The position numbers and the translations under genes were made by a program. Below are positions 52,596-60,766 of a DNA stretch of 64,000 nt, in pieces. The notes below the pieces were generated by a model. It was not told where the DNA came from. It made no database searches and saw only the letters and a list, made by a program, of their open reading frames with translations. Positions within the stretch are counted from its first letter, which is position 1, and every line of letters begins with the position of its first letter. Source of the DNA: Paraburkholderia aspalathi (GTDB lineage Bacteria > Pseudomonadota > Gammaproteobacteria > Burkholderiales > Burkholderiaceae); contig NZ_FPBH01000023.1 of the NCBI RefSeq assembly GCF_900116445.1, positions 62,001 to 126,000 on the forward strand. The letters are read 5' to 3'.

Positions 52596-53174
52596 TTTTT
52601 ATCTCCCTTGAAGATTGAGTTGGCGCTCGCGGTGGAAAGCTAACACATGGGATTCGTTGTCGCTGTGAAATTCGGTTTGGAGTGGCGATGTTATGCCAGT
52701 TACATTGTGCTGCCGGCCATTATGTTAATGGCCCGCTTCGCGGAGCGTGCTCGTTACCTCTTTCACATATCACGGCGTTTCGGTGATCTCTGATATGAGG
52801 CCGAGGACTTTGCGGGCAGATTCCTCAAGAGTTGTTTCGGGTTGCCGTTATACAGAGATACGCGCGATCGCCAACGCAGAGCCTGACTTGCATCAGGCGG
52901 AACGCGATTGTGTGCGAACGCCATTCCTGACTTTAAGACGTTGCGCCAATCTGCTATCCCTTGAGATCGCTAAGGACCTACCCGACCTCACGGTCCACGA
53001 CATTACTCATCTCGATGCGCTGTGGGCGTCGCCTTGCAAATAGTTGGGCCGAACAATCCATGACCGCACATACGATTGCGTGCGTGTCGCACGCCTTATC
53101 TGAGTGATGTACGCGTAGCGAAAGAAGCATGCTTCATAGACCATGTTGAAAAGCGATAACAAGGAAAAACAAAG
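52596..53174. other. Spacer before the low-GC cassette, with a gene remnant
   Basis: Holds the upstream region of the amidase (minus) and the cassette (plus), and a decayed HD-type fragment at 52951-53043. No other gene is supported. Confidence 0.4.
52951..53043 (+). pseudogene. Truncated N-terminal fragment of an HD-domain-type protein
   Basis: LLSLEIAKDLPDLTVHDITH followed by LDALWASPCK and a stop. The LPDLTVHDITHLDALW run resembles the start of large HD-domain/HSP90-like ATPase proteins (HD-CE type), which begin ...LPEFTLHDIRHIDALW. Coding resemblance ends abruptly at both sides, so only a fragment is left. Assignment is from motif memory and tentative. Confidence 0.35.
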
Positions 53175-53993
53175 ATGACGGAAGTAACGTTGACTATTCG
53201 ATTCGAGGGTGGGGAAGCTGATAACGGTCGCTTGCCGATCCACGATGCAGCGACGGCAGAAATGGGACTTGCACGCGCGGTAAACATTGTTACGCATTCG
53301 TTCGCAAACGATGAACAGATGCGAAGACGCGGTGACTCGGCAACAGGAGCAACCGTATTTGCGAGCGCTCCCAAAAAGGGGTGCTACGAAGTGGAAGTTG
53401 ACGTAGTGTTCGATCTCGCGACATGCGAAAAAATGGGTGCGAGCGTTATTGCACCCCGTTATTGGGATTATTTGACGTGGTGCTGGTCATTCGCAGTTGG
53501 TAAGGACTATGACCCTGTGACTCCATATGTACAGCGACTCGTAGAGTCGCAAGATGCGAAAATAGATGAGATTGCCGACACTTTGGAAAGTGCGATGGCA
53601 AGTCTGCACAAACCAATTGCCGAAGACCCGGAAAATATTATTTTAGTTTTGTCACGTAAGCGCGTGGGCGATATTCTCACTTTCGATTCCGAGACGAACG
53701 AATATGTTAATGTTCGGGGGGAATCTGATGACGATGAGTACGTTATTGGAAATGTCACAAAATTTAATATACTTACAAATTATGGGAGAGTGTACGATGA
53801 CAATCTCCGGCGCGTTGTGTCATTTAAGTTAATTGAAGATCCGAGTCATCGACTAAGGACCCTTATTACGAAATCAATGCATGATCGCGTTAAGGGTGAA
53901 GGAGGCAAACTACACTTTCTGGTGCGGAGGGTCGAAAATGCTATGGGTACCGTTAAGCGTTACGTCGTTGCAGATGTGGTTGAGGTTCGATAG
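53175..53993 (+). CDS. Unknown protein of a low-GC two-gene cassette (first gene)
   Basis: 272 aa soluble protein: no signal, no membrane helix. N-terminal TEVTLTIRFEGGEADNGRLP, AEMGLARAVNIVTHSFANDE, and KKGCYEVEVDVVFDL recall the opening of uncharacterised DUF7946-like proteins of accessory islands (resemblance by eye). The C-terminal half is beta-rich (NVTKFNILTNYGRVYDDNLR, LHFLVRRVENAMGTVKRYVV). Sampled 53641-53800 is 39% G+C against >60% in core genes here, so it was probably acquired. Its stop TAG abuts the ATG of the next gene with no gap, which implies coupled translation. Start 53175 follows AAGGAAAAACAAAG. Confidence 0.7.
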   Translation: MTEVTLTIRFEGGEADNGRLPIHDAATAEMGLARAVNIVTHSFANDEQMRRRGDSATGATVFASAPKKGCYEVEVDVVFDLATCEKMGASVIAPRYWDYLTWCWSFAVGKDYDPVTPYVQRLVESQDAKIDEIADTLESAMASLHKPIAEDPENIILVLSRKRVGDILTFDSETNEYVNVRGESDDDEYVIGNVTKFNILTNYGRVYDDNLRRVVSFKLIEDPSHRLRTLITKSMHDRVKGEGGKLHFLVRRVENAMGTVKRYVVADVVEVR

Positions 53994-54569
53994 ATGGGAG
54001 CCAACCCGGTACAATATTGCACATACGTAGTGGAGATTTGTGCGACTTTGAGCGATTGGAAAGACTGGGTATCAATTGCGGGCACGATTTCAGCGCTCGG
54101 AATCGGGATAGTGGGGCTCGTAAAGGTATTCTACGAAATCCCTCGACTGCGCGCTCAGAAACAAAAGGAAATCGATGAGCGCGACCGTGCTTCTCTGCTG
54201 AAAAGGACCGAATTTTTTCTGGGCCAACACAGGCGACTGTTTGATACTCCTGATTTGTTCGAAGTGCTCTGCTTAATCGATAGCGTCGAAATGGATAAGT
54301 TGGCGCTACCGGGCATGTGGGACAAGAAAAGAAAACTTCTTACATTTTTTGAAGAAATGGCGCTTCTTGTCAATAATCAAATGATCGATGCAGACGTTGC
54401 CGATTATATGTTCAGCTACTACGTAACAACCGCATGGAGTAATGACTATTTCAGAGAGGGAATAGATCCCTCAGAGGAACACTGGGGCCTGTTGTTCGAT
54501 TATATGAAGCAAGCCGAGCGTCGGCGTGGAGCAGCTTCCTGCCCGGCGCCCGAAAAAATGAAATTATAG
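53994..54569 (+). CDS. Unknown single-helix membrane protein of the low-GC cassette (second gene)
   Basis: 191 aa. One clear membrane helix near the N-terminus (VSIAGTISALGIGIVGLVKVF, residues ~26-46), followed by a basic, cytoplasmic helical domain: RLRAQKQKEIDERDRASLLK, FFEEMALLVNNQMIDADVAD and YYVTTAWSNDYFREG. The last is reminiscent of DUF4760-type proteins, not a firm match. It starts immediately after the first gene's stop. A soluble sensor-like protein coupled to a small membrane protein is a common layout in anti-phage systems; that is speculation here. Confidence 0.65.
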   Translation: MGANPVQYCTYVVEICATLSDWKDWVSIAGTISALGIGIVGLVKVFYEIPRLRAQKQKEIDERDRASLLKRTEFFLGQHRRLFDTPDLFEVLCLIDSVEMDKLALPGMWDKKRKLLTFFEEMALLVNNQMIDADVADYMFSYYVTTAWSNDYFREGIDPSEEHWGLLFDYMKQAERRRGAASCPAPEKMKL

Positions 54570-54609
54570 GTCGGCTTTTCGATTCGGCAGGAAGTTGATG
54601 AGTGAAATC

Positions 54610-54813
54610 CTATGGCGGCACCCAATTGACATTGCTGGGAACTAGGGGCTGTAGCAGGTCCGATTTCGGCCGATCGTATGTTCCATCAAAGTCGAAACCC
54701 AGGGCATTTTTCAAGAGCCTGAGCGTACGACTGCGCGGAAGACCAGAAGTCTTACCCCTCGGCTCGCCAGTGCCGGACCAATCTTTGGGGCGGACAACTT
54801 CATGAGAATCCAG
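54610..54813 (-). CDS. Small protein with non-ATG start
   Basis: A 67-codon frame between TGA and TAG with convincing protein character: DSHEVVRPKDWSGTGEPRGK, RSRTLRLLKNALGFDFDGTY and RPKSDLLQPLVPSNVNWVPP. No ATG, GTG or TTG opens it; a CTG at 54813 has GAAGGA at five bases' distance. Either CTG is used or the true start was lost. It lies 78 bases downstream of the AlpA-like gene on the same strand and may be part of its unit. Function unknown. Confidence 0.45.
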   Translation of the reverse strand: MDSHEVVRPKDWSGTGEPRGKTSGLPRSRTLRLLKNALGFDFDGTYDRPKSDLLQPLVPSNVNWVPP

Positions 54814-54891
54814 ACAGATCCTTCAGGAAGCAACACCCGAAAGGGAAAGACCCGCGAAGAGTACAGGGCTTTCTTATGGGGTGCGGCAGTA

Positions 54892-55077
54892 TCACTGCTG
54901 CGGAGCGCTTGCCGGCAGCCGGCGGCGCTTCCACTCCTTCAGCGATGCGGCGAGGATCACGCGACGGCGCGGACTAATCACTATCTCGTGGGGGTGTTCT
55001 CCGCGCAAGCGCGTCCGATAGTATGTGTGTCGGCTAATACCGTACCACTCACAGAATTGCAGGACGGCGATCTTCAT
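54892..55077 (-). CDS. AlpA-like small DNA-binding protein
   Basis: 61 aa. MKIAVLQFCEWYGISRHTYY then RTRLRGEHPHEIVISPRRRV and ASLKEWKRRRL: a winged helix-turn-helix of the AlpA/HTH_17 type, where a start helix, YGISRHTYYR recognition helix and R-rich wing are visible. AlpA-like proteins are excisionase or regulators in integrative elements, which fits the integrase remnant at 56089. No good ribosome site was seen. Confidence 0.55.
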   Translation of the reverse strand: MKIAVLQFCEWYGISRHTYYRTRLRGEHPHEIVISPRRRVILAASLKEWKRRRLPASAPQQ

Positions 55078-55265
55078 GTTGAATCGTCACCGAGCAAGTC
55101 CGCCGGCAGCGCACATCGAACGCGCGACTTCAGTTCTGAGCGACCTGAGCCCAGCGCCGGAGTCTTGAGCCGCCATGTCGATGAGCGCTGTGGGTGCGGG
55201 CGAAACGGGCCACGTGCAGCACATGATTGCGCAACACTTCAACCTCTCCATCACGGAAGTGACTC

Positions 55266-56075
55266 ATGACTGTCACCATCACGAAACTACCGAAAAAGGG
55301 AATGGGCGAGGCGCGCGATCTCGCGACCTTTCTAAATCTAGTCGACCGCTGGACCCAGGGGATTCCGGACCTCGGTTACCGTATCTCGCTGTTTCGTGGT
55401 CAAGAAGACGAGTCTTGGTTGCTGAAGCCAGGGATCGCGCGACCGCAGTACGCCAAGCGTGTAAAGCCCGGCACCGAACAGCGCATGCTGAGCGAATTCA
55501 AGCAGCGCGGCATTCCGCATCTAGAATCGACTGTCGAACTCGCGGACGCCGACTGGCTCGCGATCGCGCAACACCATGCGATGCCGACGCGGCTGCTCGA
55601 CTGGACGGGCAGCGCACTGGCCGCCCTGTGGTTTGCGATCAAGCGACCGGCCATCAAAGGGGCGGACGGCAAGTTGAAGGCGGCGGCGGTGTGGCTTTTG
55701 GCGGCCACCGACGCGGACATGATCCAATCGGGCGAGCGCGAGAAGCCGCTCGAGATCACCCGCACGAAGCTCCTGAAGCCGCGTCACGTGTCACGGCGTA
55801 TTGCTGCGCAAGACGGCTGGTTCAGCGTGCATCGCGGGTTCGAGGACGGCTTGGGAATGACCTACGTGTCGCTCGACACAAACACGGACTTCAAAAAGCG
55901 CCTGAGCTTCATCCGGATCCCGCCCGACGCGTTCGGTCCGATGCGGGGCCAACTGCAGACGGCCGGCATAAACCGCGGCGTGCTGTTCCCCGACCTCGAC
56001 GGGGTGGCCGGTCGCATCGCCGACGCCATCCTCTATCCAGACGATCAGCTGGCACCGGGCGCCGGCAATATCTGA
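55266..56075 (+). CDS. FRG-domain protein
   Basis: 269 aa. FRG motif in RISLFRGQEDESWLLKPG (residues 43-45) and the second conserved block AQHHAMPTRLLDWTGSALAA (101-120) define the FRG domain (PF08867), an enigmatic domain common in prophage and defence islands. FRIPPDAFGPMRGQLQTAGI and VLFPDLDGVAGRIAD complete it. No partner domain. The integrase remnant begins 13 bases after its stop. ATG 55266 has only ACGGAAG upstream. Function unknown; often suspected nuclease or ADP-ribose-related activity. Confidence 0.8.
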   Translation: MTVTITKLPKKGMGEARDLATFLNLVDRWTQGIPDLGYRISLFRGQEDESWLLKPGIARPQYAKRVKPGTEQRMLSEFKQRGIPHLESTVELADADWLAIAQHHAMPTRLLDWTGSALAALWFAIKRPAIKGADGKLKAAAVWLLAATDADMIQSGEREKPLEITRTKLLKPRHVSRRIAAQDGWFSVHRGFEDGLGMTYVSLDTNTDFKKRLSFIRIPPDAFGPMRGQLQTAGINRGVLFPDLDGVAGRIADAILYPDDQLAPGAGNI

Positions 56076-56088
56076 GGAGCCCGATCCC

Positions 56089-56214
56089 GTGACCCACGGT
56101 CCCCAGCAGTCCAAACTGCCGCCGTCGCGCACTTACACCCGCATCGAGTTCACGGCGCTGCGCACGCGTAAAAGGCCTGCCGATCGCGACGAACGCGCGA
56201 CTCTAAACCTATAG
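56089..56214 (+). pseudogene. Remnant of a DUF3701-type phage integrase
   Basis: GTG start, then VTHGPQQSKLPPSRTYTRIE and FTALRTRK. The PSKLPPSRTYTRxEFTALRA run is the very conserved N-terminus of Burkholderia integrases with the DUF3701 domain. After RTRK the frame slips: the alternative frame continues GLPIATNARL then TAA, matching the usual GLPxATIARLY. Hence a frameshift plus a nonsense change, with the catalytic part absent. Marks an old integrative element. Confidence 0.65.
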
Positions 56215-56382
56215 GCGTCGGCTGAACCGTATGTGCGGGGAATGATTGATTGGCATCGGAGCCCCGACATGCAACACACAATTTCGACCCCCCCTTAGCG
56301 ACACGCATACGGGGTGCATAGCGTCAGTTGCAGATACGATGCGGCAAAGACGAGATACACGCCAAACTGGAAGGAGACCACC

Positions 56383-57264
56383 ATGTCGAAGGATCTGGCG
56401 AGAGGTCCGGAGTCGTACCGGAACGAGGAACTGATTCTTGAATTGCTGCCGGGCCTGCTCGAGCAGAACGGGTTTTCCGGTGTTGCCACGTCGAAGCATG
56501 GCGCGATGAAGTTCGTTGACGCAACAACAGCGGATGAAACAGTGGTGCGGTTCTGGATGAAACAAGGCTGGACGGGTCCACAGAAATTCGCAGCCATCCA
56601 GTTCGGAATGCTCGACTCAGGAGATCAACCGGACGAGGACTTTGTCGAGTACGTCGCGGCGCGCGTGCGTAGCGCAAAGACGCATGGTGCCACGCACGCG
56701 TTGTTTGTTCACATGGGCGAGACACACATCACAAATTATGTGGCGTTGGAGATCGATGATGTGGACAGGGCATATCGCAAGCAGATTAAGTGGTGGCCGG
56801 AGCGAGCGCGGGCCACGAAGGCACCATCCCTTTGGTTCGAGGATTCCCGGATGCACCACTCTGCCAACTGCATCAGAGCGGTACTCGATCTCGAGCTTCC
56901 CCTGTCTTCAATTTGCGGCGTGAGTGCCGAACCGAAAGGAACGGGCACTGACTCGAAGAAGGTGACGGTCGAGATGGAGAGGCGCATGCGGCAAAGCATT
57001 TTCCGCTTGCGCGTCGGTGATCGCTGTCGCTGGCGATGCGTTGTGACGGGAGCCGAAGTGAGAGCGGTGCTTGATGCGGCGCACCTACCCGGTCGGAACT
57101 GGCGTTTTCACAACGAGGCGCATGATGGCGTTATGGTACGGACGGATCTCCATCGATTGCTGGACAAAGGGCTAGCGGAATTCCGGGATGGCGTGTTCTG
57201 GGTGGCTGATAAAGCTCGCAAGGGCGAATATGCGCAATTCCACGGGCGCGCGGTCAATGTATAG
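56383..57264 (+). CDS. HNH_2-type endonuclease domain protein
   Basis: 293 aa. The C-terminal ~80 residues carry RCRWRCVVTGAEVRAVLDAA with His234, then HDGVMVRTDLHRLLDKGL: the CAVTG...LEAAH...N-LLLR-DLHRLFD-GL pattern of HNH_2 nucleases (PF13391), all metal and catalytic positions present. The N-terminal ~190 residues (YRNEELILELLPGLLEQNGF, MHHSANCIRAVLDLELPLSS) are of unknown fold and could recognise DNA or a partner. AAGGAGAC precedes ATG 56383. Solitary, following the FRG/integrase remnant; a type IV-like restriction role is possible. Confidence 0.78.
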   Translation: MSKDLARGPESYRNEELILELLPGLLEQNGFSGVATSKHGAMKFVDATTADETVVRFWMKQGWTGPQKFAAIQFGMLDSGDQPDEDFVEYVAARVRSAKTHGATHALFVHMGETHITNYVALEIDDVDRAYRKQIKWWPERARATKAPSLWFEDSRMHHSANCIRAVLDLELPLSSICGVSAEPKGTGTDSKKVTVEMERRMRQSIFRLRVGDRCRWRCVVTGAEVRAVLDAAHLPGRNWRFHNEAHDGVMVRTDLHRLLDKGLAEFRDGVFWVADKARKGEYAQFHGRAVNV

Positions 57265-57643
57265 GAGTAGGCGGTATCTGGGCTCCGATGCATGCGGAAA
57301 AATAGCCGTTACGCCTGCTGGTGGGCGCTTTCGTCGCCTTATCGCTCTCGATCCATCCCATGAGCTTAAGCTCGTAGGGACTGCCGGTCTGGAAAATTCG
57401 CAGCCGCGCGCTTGAACGTCCGTTTCGGTGGACGTGAGAGATGGGTCGGGGTCGAAAGTACGCATTCGCACGGTTGAAATTTACGGCCCTGCGTAATGTC
57501 GCCCCGAGCGACAGAAAAGGGATCTGAGGCCGCCGCATAACTGGTGCCGGCTGAGCGGCAGCTAAGGCCGACAACCTGTCAGATCAAGTCCCGACTAATA
57601 CAGATGAAGCGGTCGCGTTGGACCAGCGCCCCGCGCCTAATCC
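57265..57643. other. Spacer between the accessory region and the sugar ABC operon
   Basis: No gene, hairpin or repeat partner recognised. Marks the return to core-like DNA. Confidence 0.35.
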
Positions 57644-58495
57644 TCACTTCACCGCCCCCAACGCCAACCCCTTAACCAAAAACCTCTGCAACCAGGCAAA
57701 CACAATAGAAACCGGCAACGTCGCACAAAGAGTAGCAGCCATCACCAAATGCCACTCCACAACATACTTCCCAGCCACCATATCCGTAACCTGCACGGTG
57801 AGAGTCTTATTCTCCGGCGACCGAATCAACGTGTAGACGACAGCAAACTCATTCCAGGCATTGATAAAAGTAAAGATCGCCGTAACAACGATCGCCGGCA
57901 CAGCCAACGGCAAGAAAACCTTAAAAACAGCCCTCGTCCTCCCACACCCCTCCAACCAGGCCGACTCCTCCAGATCCCTCGGCACCGTCTGAAAGTAAGA
58001 GGACAACATCCAAACCGCAAACGCGATATTGAACGCAGCATAAGAAACGATGACGCCAATCTTGGAGTCAACCAGATTCCCATCCCCATAAGGAATCATC
58101 GCGGCGAGCCGGAACAACCCAACAACCAGCAAGATCGGCGACAACATCTGCGTCACCAGCAGAAACTGCGAATACATCCCTTTCCCACGAAACGGAAACC
58201 TGGCCAACGCATAAGCCGCCGGCAAGCTCACCGCCAACGCCAACGCAGTCGACAAGAAGCTAATCACACAACTATTCCTCAGCGCCACGCCGAAGTTAGC
58301 CGCAACCCACATGTCCGAAAAATTGCTCCACTGCCAATGCACCGGCAACCACCGCGCCGGATAAACAAAGATCTCCGTAGCCGGCTTCAACGCAGTAAAC
58401 AACATCACAGCAAACGGAAACAGCACGGCCACAATCAGCGGCGAAAGTGCCAACCAGCACCACAGCGAGCGCTTCATCTTGACGCTGAGACTCAT
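57644..58495 (-). CDS. Carbohydrate ABC transporter permease (MalG-like)
   Basis: 283 aa with six helices. The cytoplasmic EAA loop reads VPRDLEESAWLEGCGRTRAV, and AAYALARFPFRGKG is typical of the second permease. It pairs with the MalF-like permease, sharing an ATGA overlap. Codon use is atypical: AGG for Arg, GGG/GGT and GTT/TTG are frequent, for example three AGG codons within twelve around the EAA loop, unlike its operon partner. Last gene of the binding-protein/permease operon. Confidence 0.9.
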   Translation of the reverse strand: MSLSVKMKRSLWCWLALSPLIVAVLFPFAVMLFTALKPATEIFVYPARWLPVHWQWSNFSDMWVAANFGVALRNSCVISFLSTALALAVSLPAAYALARFPFRGKGMYSQFLLVTQMLSPILLVVGLFRLAAMIPYGDGNLVDSKIGVIVSYAAFNIAFAVWMLSSYFQTVPRDLEESAWLEGCGRTRAVFKVFLPLAVPAIVVTAIFTFINAWNEFAVVYTLIRSPENKTLTVQVTDMVAGKYVVEWHLVMAATLCATLPVSIVFAWLQRFLVKGLALGAVK

Positions 58496-59382
58496 GACGT
58501 CTCTCCTTCTTTCGCGGGCTGCAGGCGCAGATAGGCGATCGAGAAAACGAACAGCATGACGAGCATGATCAGCGACACCGCCGCGGCTTCGCCGGGACGT
58601 CCCAGCCGGAACCCAAGCTCATAGAGATACGTAACGAGAATATGCGTGCCGTTGTCCGGGCCGCCTTGCGTCATCACCCAGATGATCGGGAAAGAATTGA
58701 ACACATAGATCACGTTCAACAGAATCGTCATGTTGATGAACGGCCGCAAGAGCGGCATCGTCAGCTTGCGAAACTGCTGCCACGCACTGGCGCCATCCAT
58801 CCGCGCCGCTTCATAAATGTCACCCGGCACCGACGACAACCCGCCCAGCAGAATCGTCACCGTAAATGGAATCGACACCAGAATACCGACGGCGATCTCC
58901 ACCGGAAACGCGAGCTCCGGCGTCGCGAGCCAATGAATCGGACCGTTGATCAAGCCAAGCCGCTGTAACGTGACGTTGACCATGCCGTAGTCATCGTTGA
59001 AGGCCCAGCGCCACACCACGGCGGTCATCGTCAGCGAGACGGACCACGGCAGCATCACAATCGTGCGCGCCACGCCGCGTCCATAGAAATCCTGATTCAG
59101 GATCAGCGCGACCGGCACCGAAATCAGCACCGTGCCGCCCACCACGCACACGGTCCAAACAATCGTCCGCTTGGCCGCGGCGAGAAACGAGGGGTCCGTG
59201 AAAATCGTATAGAAGTTCTGCAGACCGGTGAAATCGCGGATCGCGCCGAAGCGCGAGACCTCGTGCAGCGATTGCCACACGATGTTGAAAATCGGATAGC
59301 TGATGATGAAAAGCGCCAACACCAGACTCGGCGCAATCAGCAACCAGGGCGCCTGGAGGCGCGAAGAAGCGGAACGGCTCAT
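58492..59382 (-). CDS. Carbohydrate ABC transporter permease (MalF-like)
   Basis: 296 aa from MSRSASSRLQAPWLLIAPSL; a GTG at 59448 would add 22 residues without family support. Six helices; EAA loop VPGDIYEAARMDGASAWQQF. SYPIFNIVWQSLHEV and NLNQDFYGRGVARTI-like segments are those of sugar permeases. Works with the MalG-like subunit and the MalK-type ATPase encoded at 61980. Confidence 0.92.
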   Translation of the reverse strand: MSRSASSRLQAPWLLIAPSLVLALFIISYPIFNIVWQSLHEVSRFGAIRDFTGLQNFYTIFTDPSFLAAAKRTIVWTVCVVGGTVLISVPVALILNQDFYGRGVARTIVMLPWSVSLTMTAVVWRWAFNDDYGMVNVTLQRLGLINGPIHWLATPELAFPVEIAVGILVSIPFTVTILLGGLSSVPGDIYEAARMDGASAWQQFRKLTMPLLRPFINMTILLNVIYVFNSFPIIWVMTQGGPDNGTHILVTYLYELGFRLGRPGEAAAVSLIMLVMLFVFSIAYLRLQPAKEGETS

Positions 59383-59466
59383 GCGTGCTCGATCGTAAGA
59401 CGCATCCACATTAAAAGCGGACGCGACGGGATGGGCCGGATAATGCACTACGGATATGACAACCGA

Positions 59467-59500
59467 AACGCGCGCCGCCTTCGCAACGGCGGCGCGCGTT
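59467..59500 (-). promoter_or_regulatory. Intercistronic hairpin between binding-protein and permease genes
   Basis: AACGCGCGCCGCC and GGCGGCGCGCGTT form a perfect 13-bp GC-rich stem with an 8-nt loop, 33 bases after the binding-protein stop. No T run in the transcribed direction. Such a structure would protect the upstream mRNA and lower permease expression relative to the binding protein. Confidence 0.65.
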
Positions 59501-59533
59501 CCGTATTCAGCAAATCACTACGAGACTACGCGA

Positions 59534-60766
59534 TCACTTACCGAGCGACTTGTTCGCTTGCGTCGCAGCGGCATTCAACGCGTCCGCCGGCTTCGCCTTG
59601 CCCAGGTAGATCGATTGCATTGCATCGGTCACAGCCTTCGCGGTGTCTTCCCAACCGGTCACGGTCGGCGCGAAGTGAGCCGTCGGCAGCAGCGCGACGA
59701 AAGCTTTGGTATCCGGATCGTTGAACGCCGGATCGGTTGCCTCGGCCTTGGTGGTCGGCAGGAAGCCTTCGGTCGTCGTGAACTCGACGCGTGGTTCCTT
59801 CGTGAACAGATAGTCCAGGAACTTCCAGGCCGACTTCTTCACCTTGGAGTTTTTGAACATCACGATCGAGTCGGTCACCGCATACGTGGCGTGCGTCGTA
59901 CCCATCGGGATCGGATCGATGCCGTACTTCAGGTTCGGTGCTTCCTTCTTGATCTGCTTGGCGAGGAACGGTGCGGAGATCATCATCGCAACACGGCCCT
60001 GCTTGAACAGGTTCTGCACGTCTTCGCGGCTGTAGCCGGTCACGCCAGGCTGCGTCAGGCCGTCGTCGATCATCGTCTTGTACAGCGTGGCCGCCTTGAT
60101 GCCGGCCGGCGAATTGAACGCCGCCTTGCCGTCCTTGCCTACGACGTCGCCCCCGTTGGTCCACAGGGCGTAGTAATAGTAGACGTCGGTTTCAATTTCC
60201 TTGCCTTGCAGACCGAAGCCGGCAATGCCCTGCGCCTTCAGTTTCTTCGACGCTTCGATCACGTCATTCCACGTTTTCGGGCCGTCGGGATAACCGACCT
60301 TCGCGAGCAGATCCTTGTTGTAGTAGAGCGCGCGTGCGGACGCGGCGATCGGCAGGCCGTACACCTTGCCGTTGATTTCGCCCGGTGCGAGGAACGGGCC
60401 GATGAAGCGGCCCTTGAAGCTGGCGTCCATGTAGCCGTCGAGCGGCTCGGCGACGTCGTCCTTCACGAAGTCGAGCAGCCAGCGCGTACCGACAATCGCC
60501 AGGTCGGCGTTGGCGCCGCCGGAGATGTCCGTTTGCAGTTTCTGTTGCAGCGTGTCCCAGTTCACGTCTTCGATCTTGATCGTGGTGCCGGGATTGGCCT
60601 TCTCGAAGTTATGGGCCATCTTTTCGAAGTACGGCGCGGTCGCATCGCTGTAATGCGCGACCGTCACGCGAACCGTGTCGGCGTGAGCCGCCACGGCGAT
60701 ACCTGCAAACGCGAGCGCCACGGCAACTTTGCCTAGCGCGAGGGAAGCACGGGCATGCAACGACAT
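59534..60766 (-). CDS. Extracellular sugar-binding protein of an ABC importer
   Basis: 410 aa. Signal peptide ending AVAAHA-DTVRV. Family 1 solute-binding fold: FEKMAHNFEKANPGTTIKIE, NGKVYGLPIAASARALYYNK, YPDGPKTWNDVIEASKKLKA and FKQGRVAMMISAPFL are typical. The ligand is probably a mono- or disaccharide or polyol; not predictable. Upstream CAGGAGAG supports ATG 60766. First gene of the minus-strand operon, divergent from the SDR gene. Confidence 0.92.
   Translation of the reverse strand: MSLHARASLALGKVAVALAFAGIAVAAHADTVRVTVAHYSDATAPYFEKMAHNFEKANPGTTIKIEDVNWDTLQQKLQTDISGGANADLAIVGTRWLLDFVKDDVAEPLDGYMDASFKGRFIGPFLAPGEINGKVYGLPIAASARALYYNKDLLAKVGYPDGPKTWNDVIEASKKLKAQGIAGFGLQGKEIETDVYYYYALWTNGGDVVGKDGKAAFNSPAGIKAATLYKTMIDDGLTQPGVTGYSREDVQNLFKQGRVAMMISAPFLAKQIKKEAPNLKYGIDPIPMGTTHATYAVTDSIVMFKNSKVKKSAWKFLDYLFTKEPRVEFTTTEGFLPTTKAEATDPAFNDPDTKAFVALLPTAHFAPTVTGWEDTAKAVTDAMQSIYLGKAKPADALNAAATQANKSLGK

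Noticed and set aside
52747..53043. Full 98-codon plus-strand frame as a gene
   Set aside because: Only the last ~30 codons look like protein; the rest lacks coding character, so only a fragment is reported.
59456..60736. 426-codon plus-strand frame opposite the sugar-binding protein
   Set aside because: Shadow of a clear solute-binding protein with signal peptide; no ribosome site or domain of its own.
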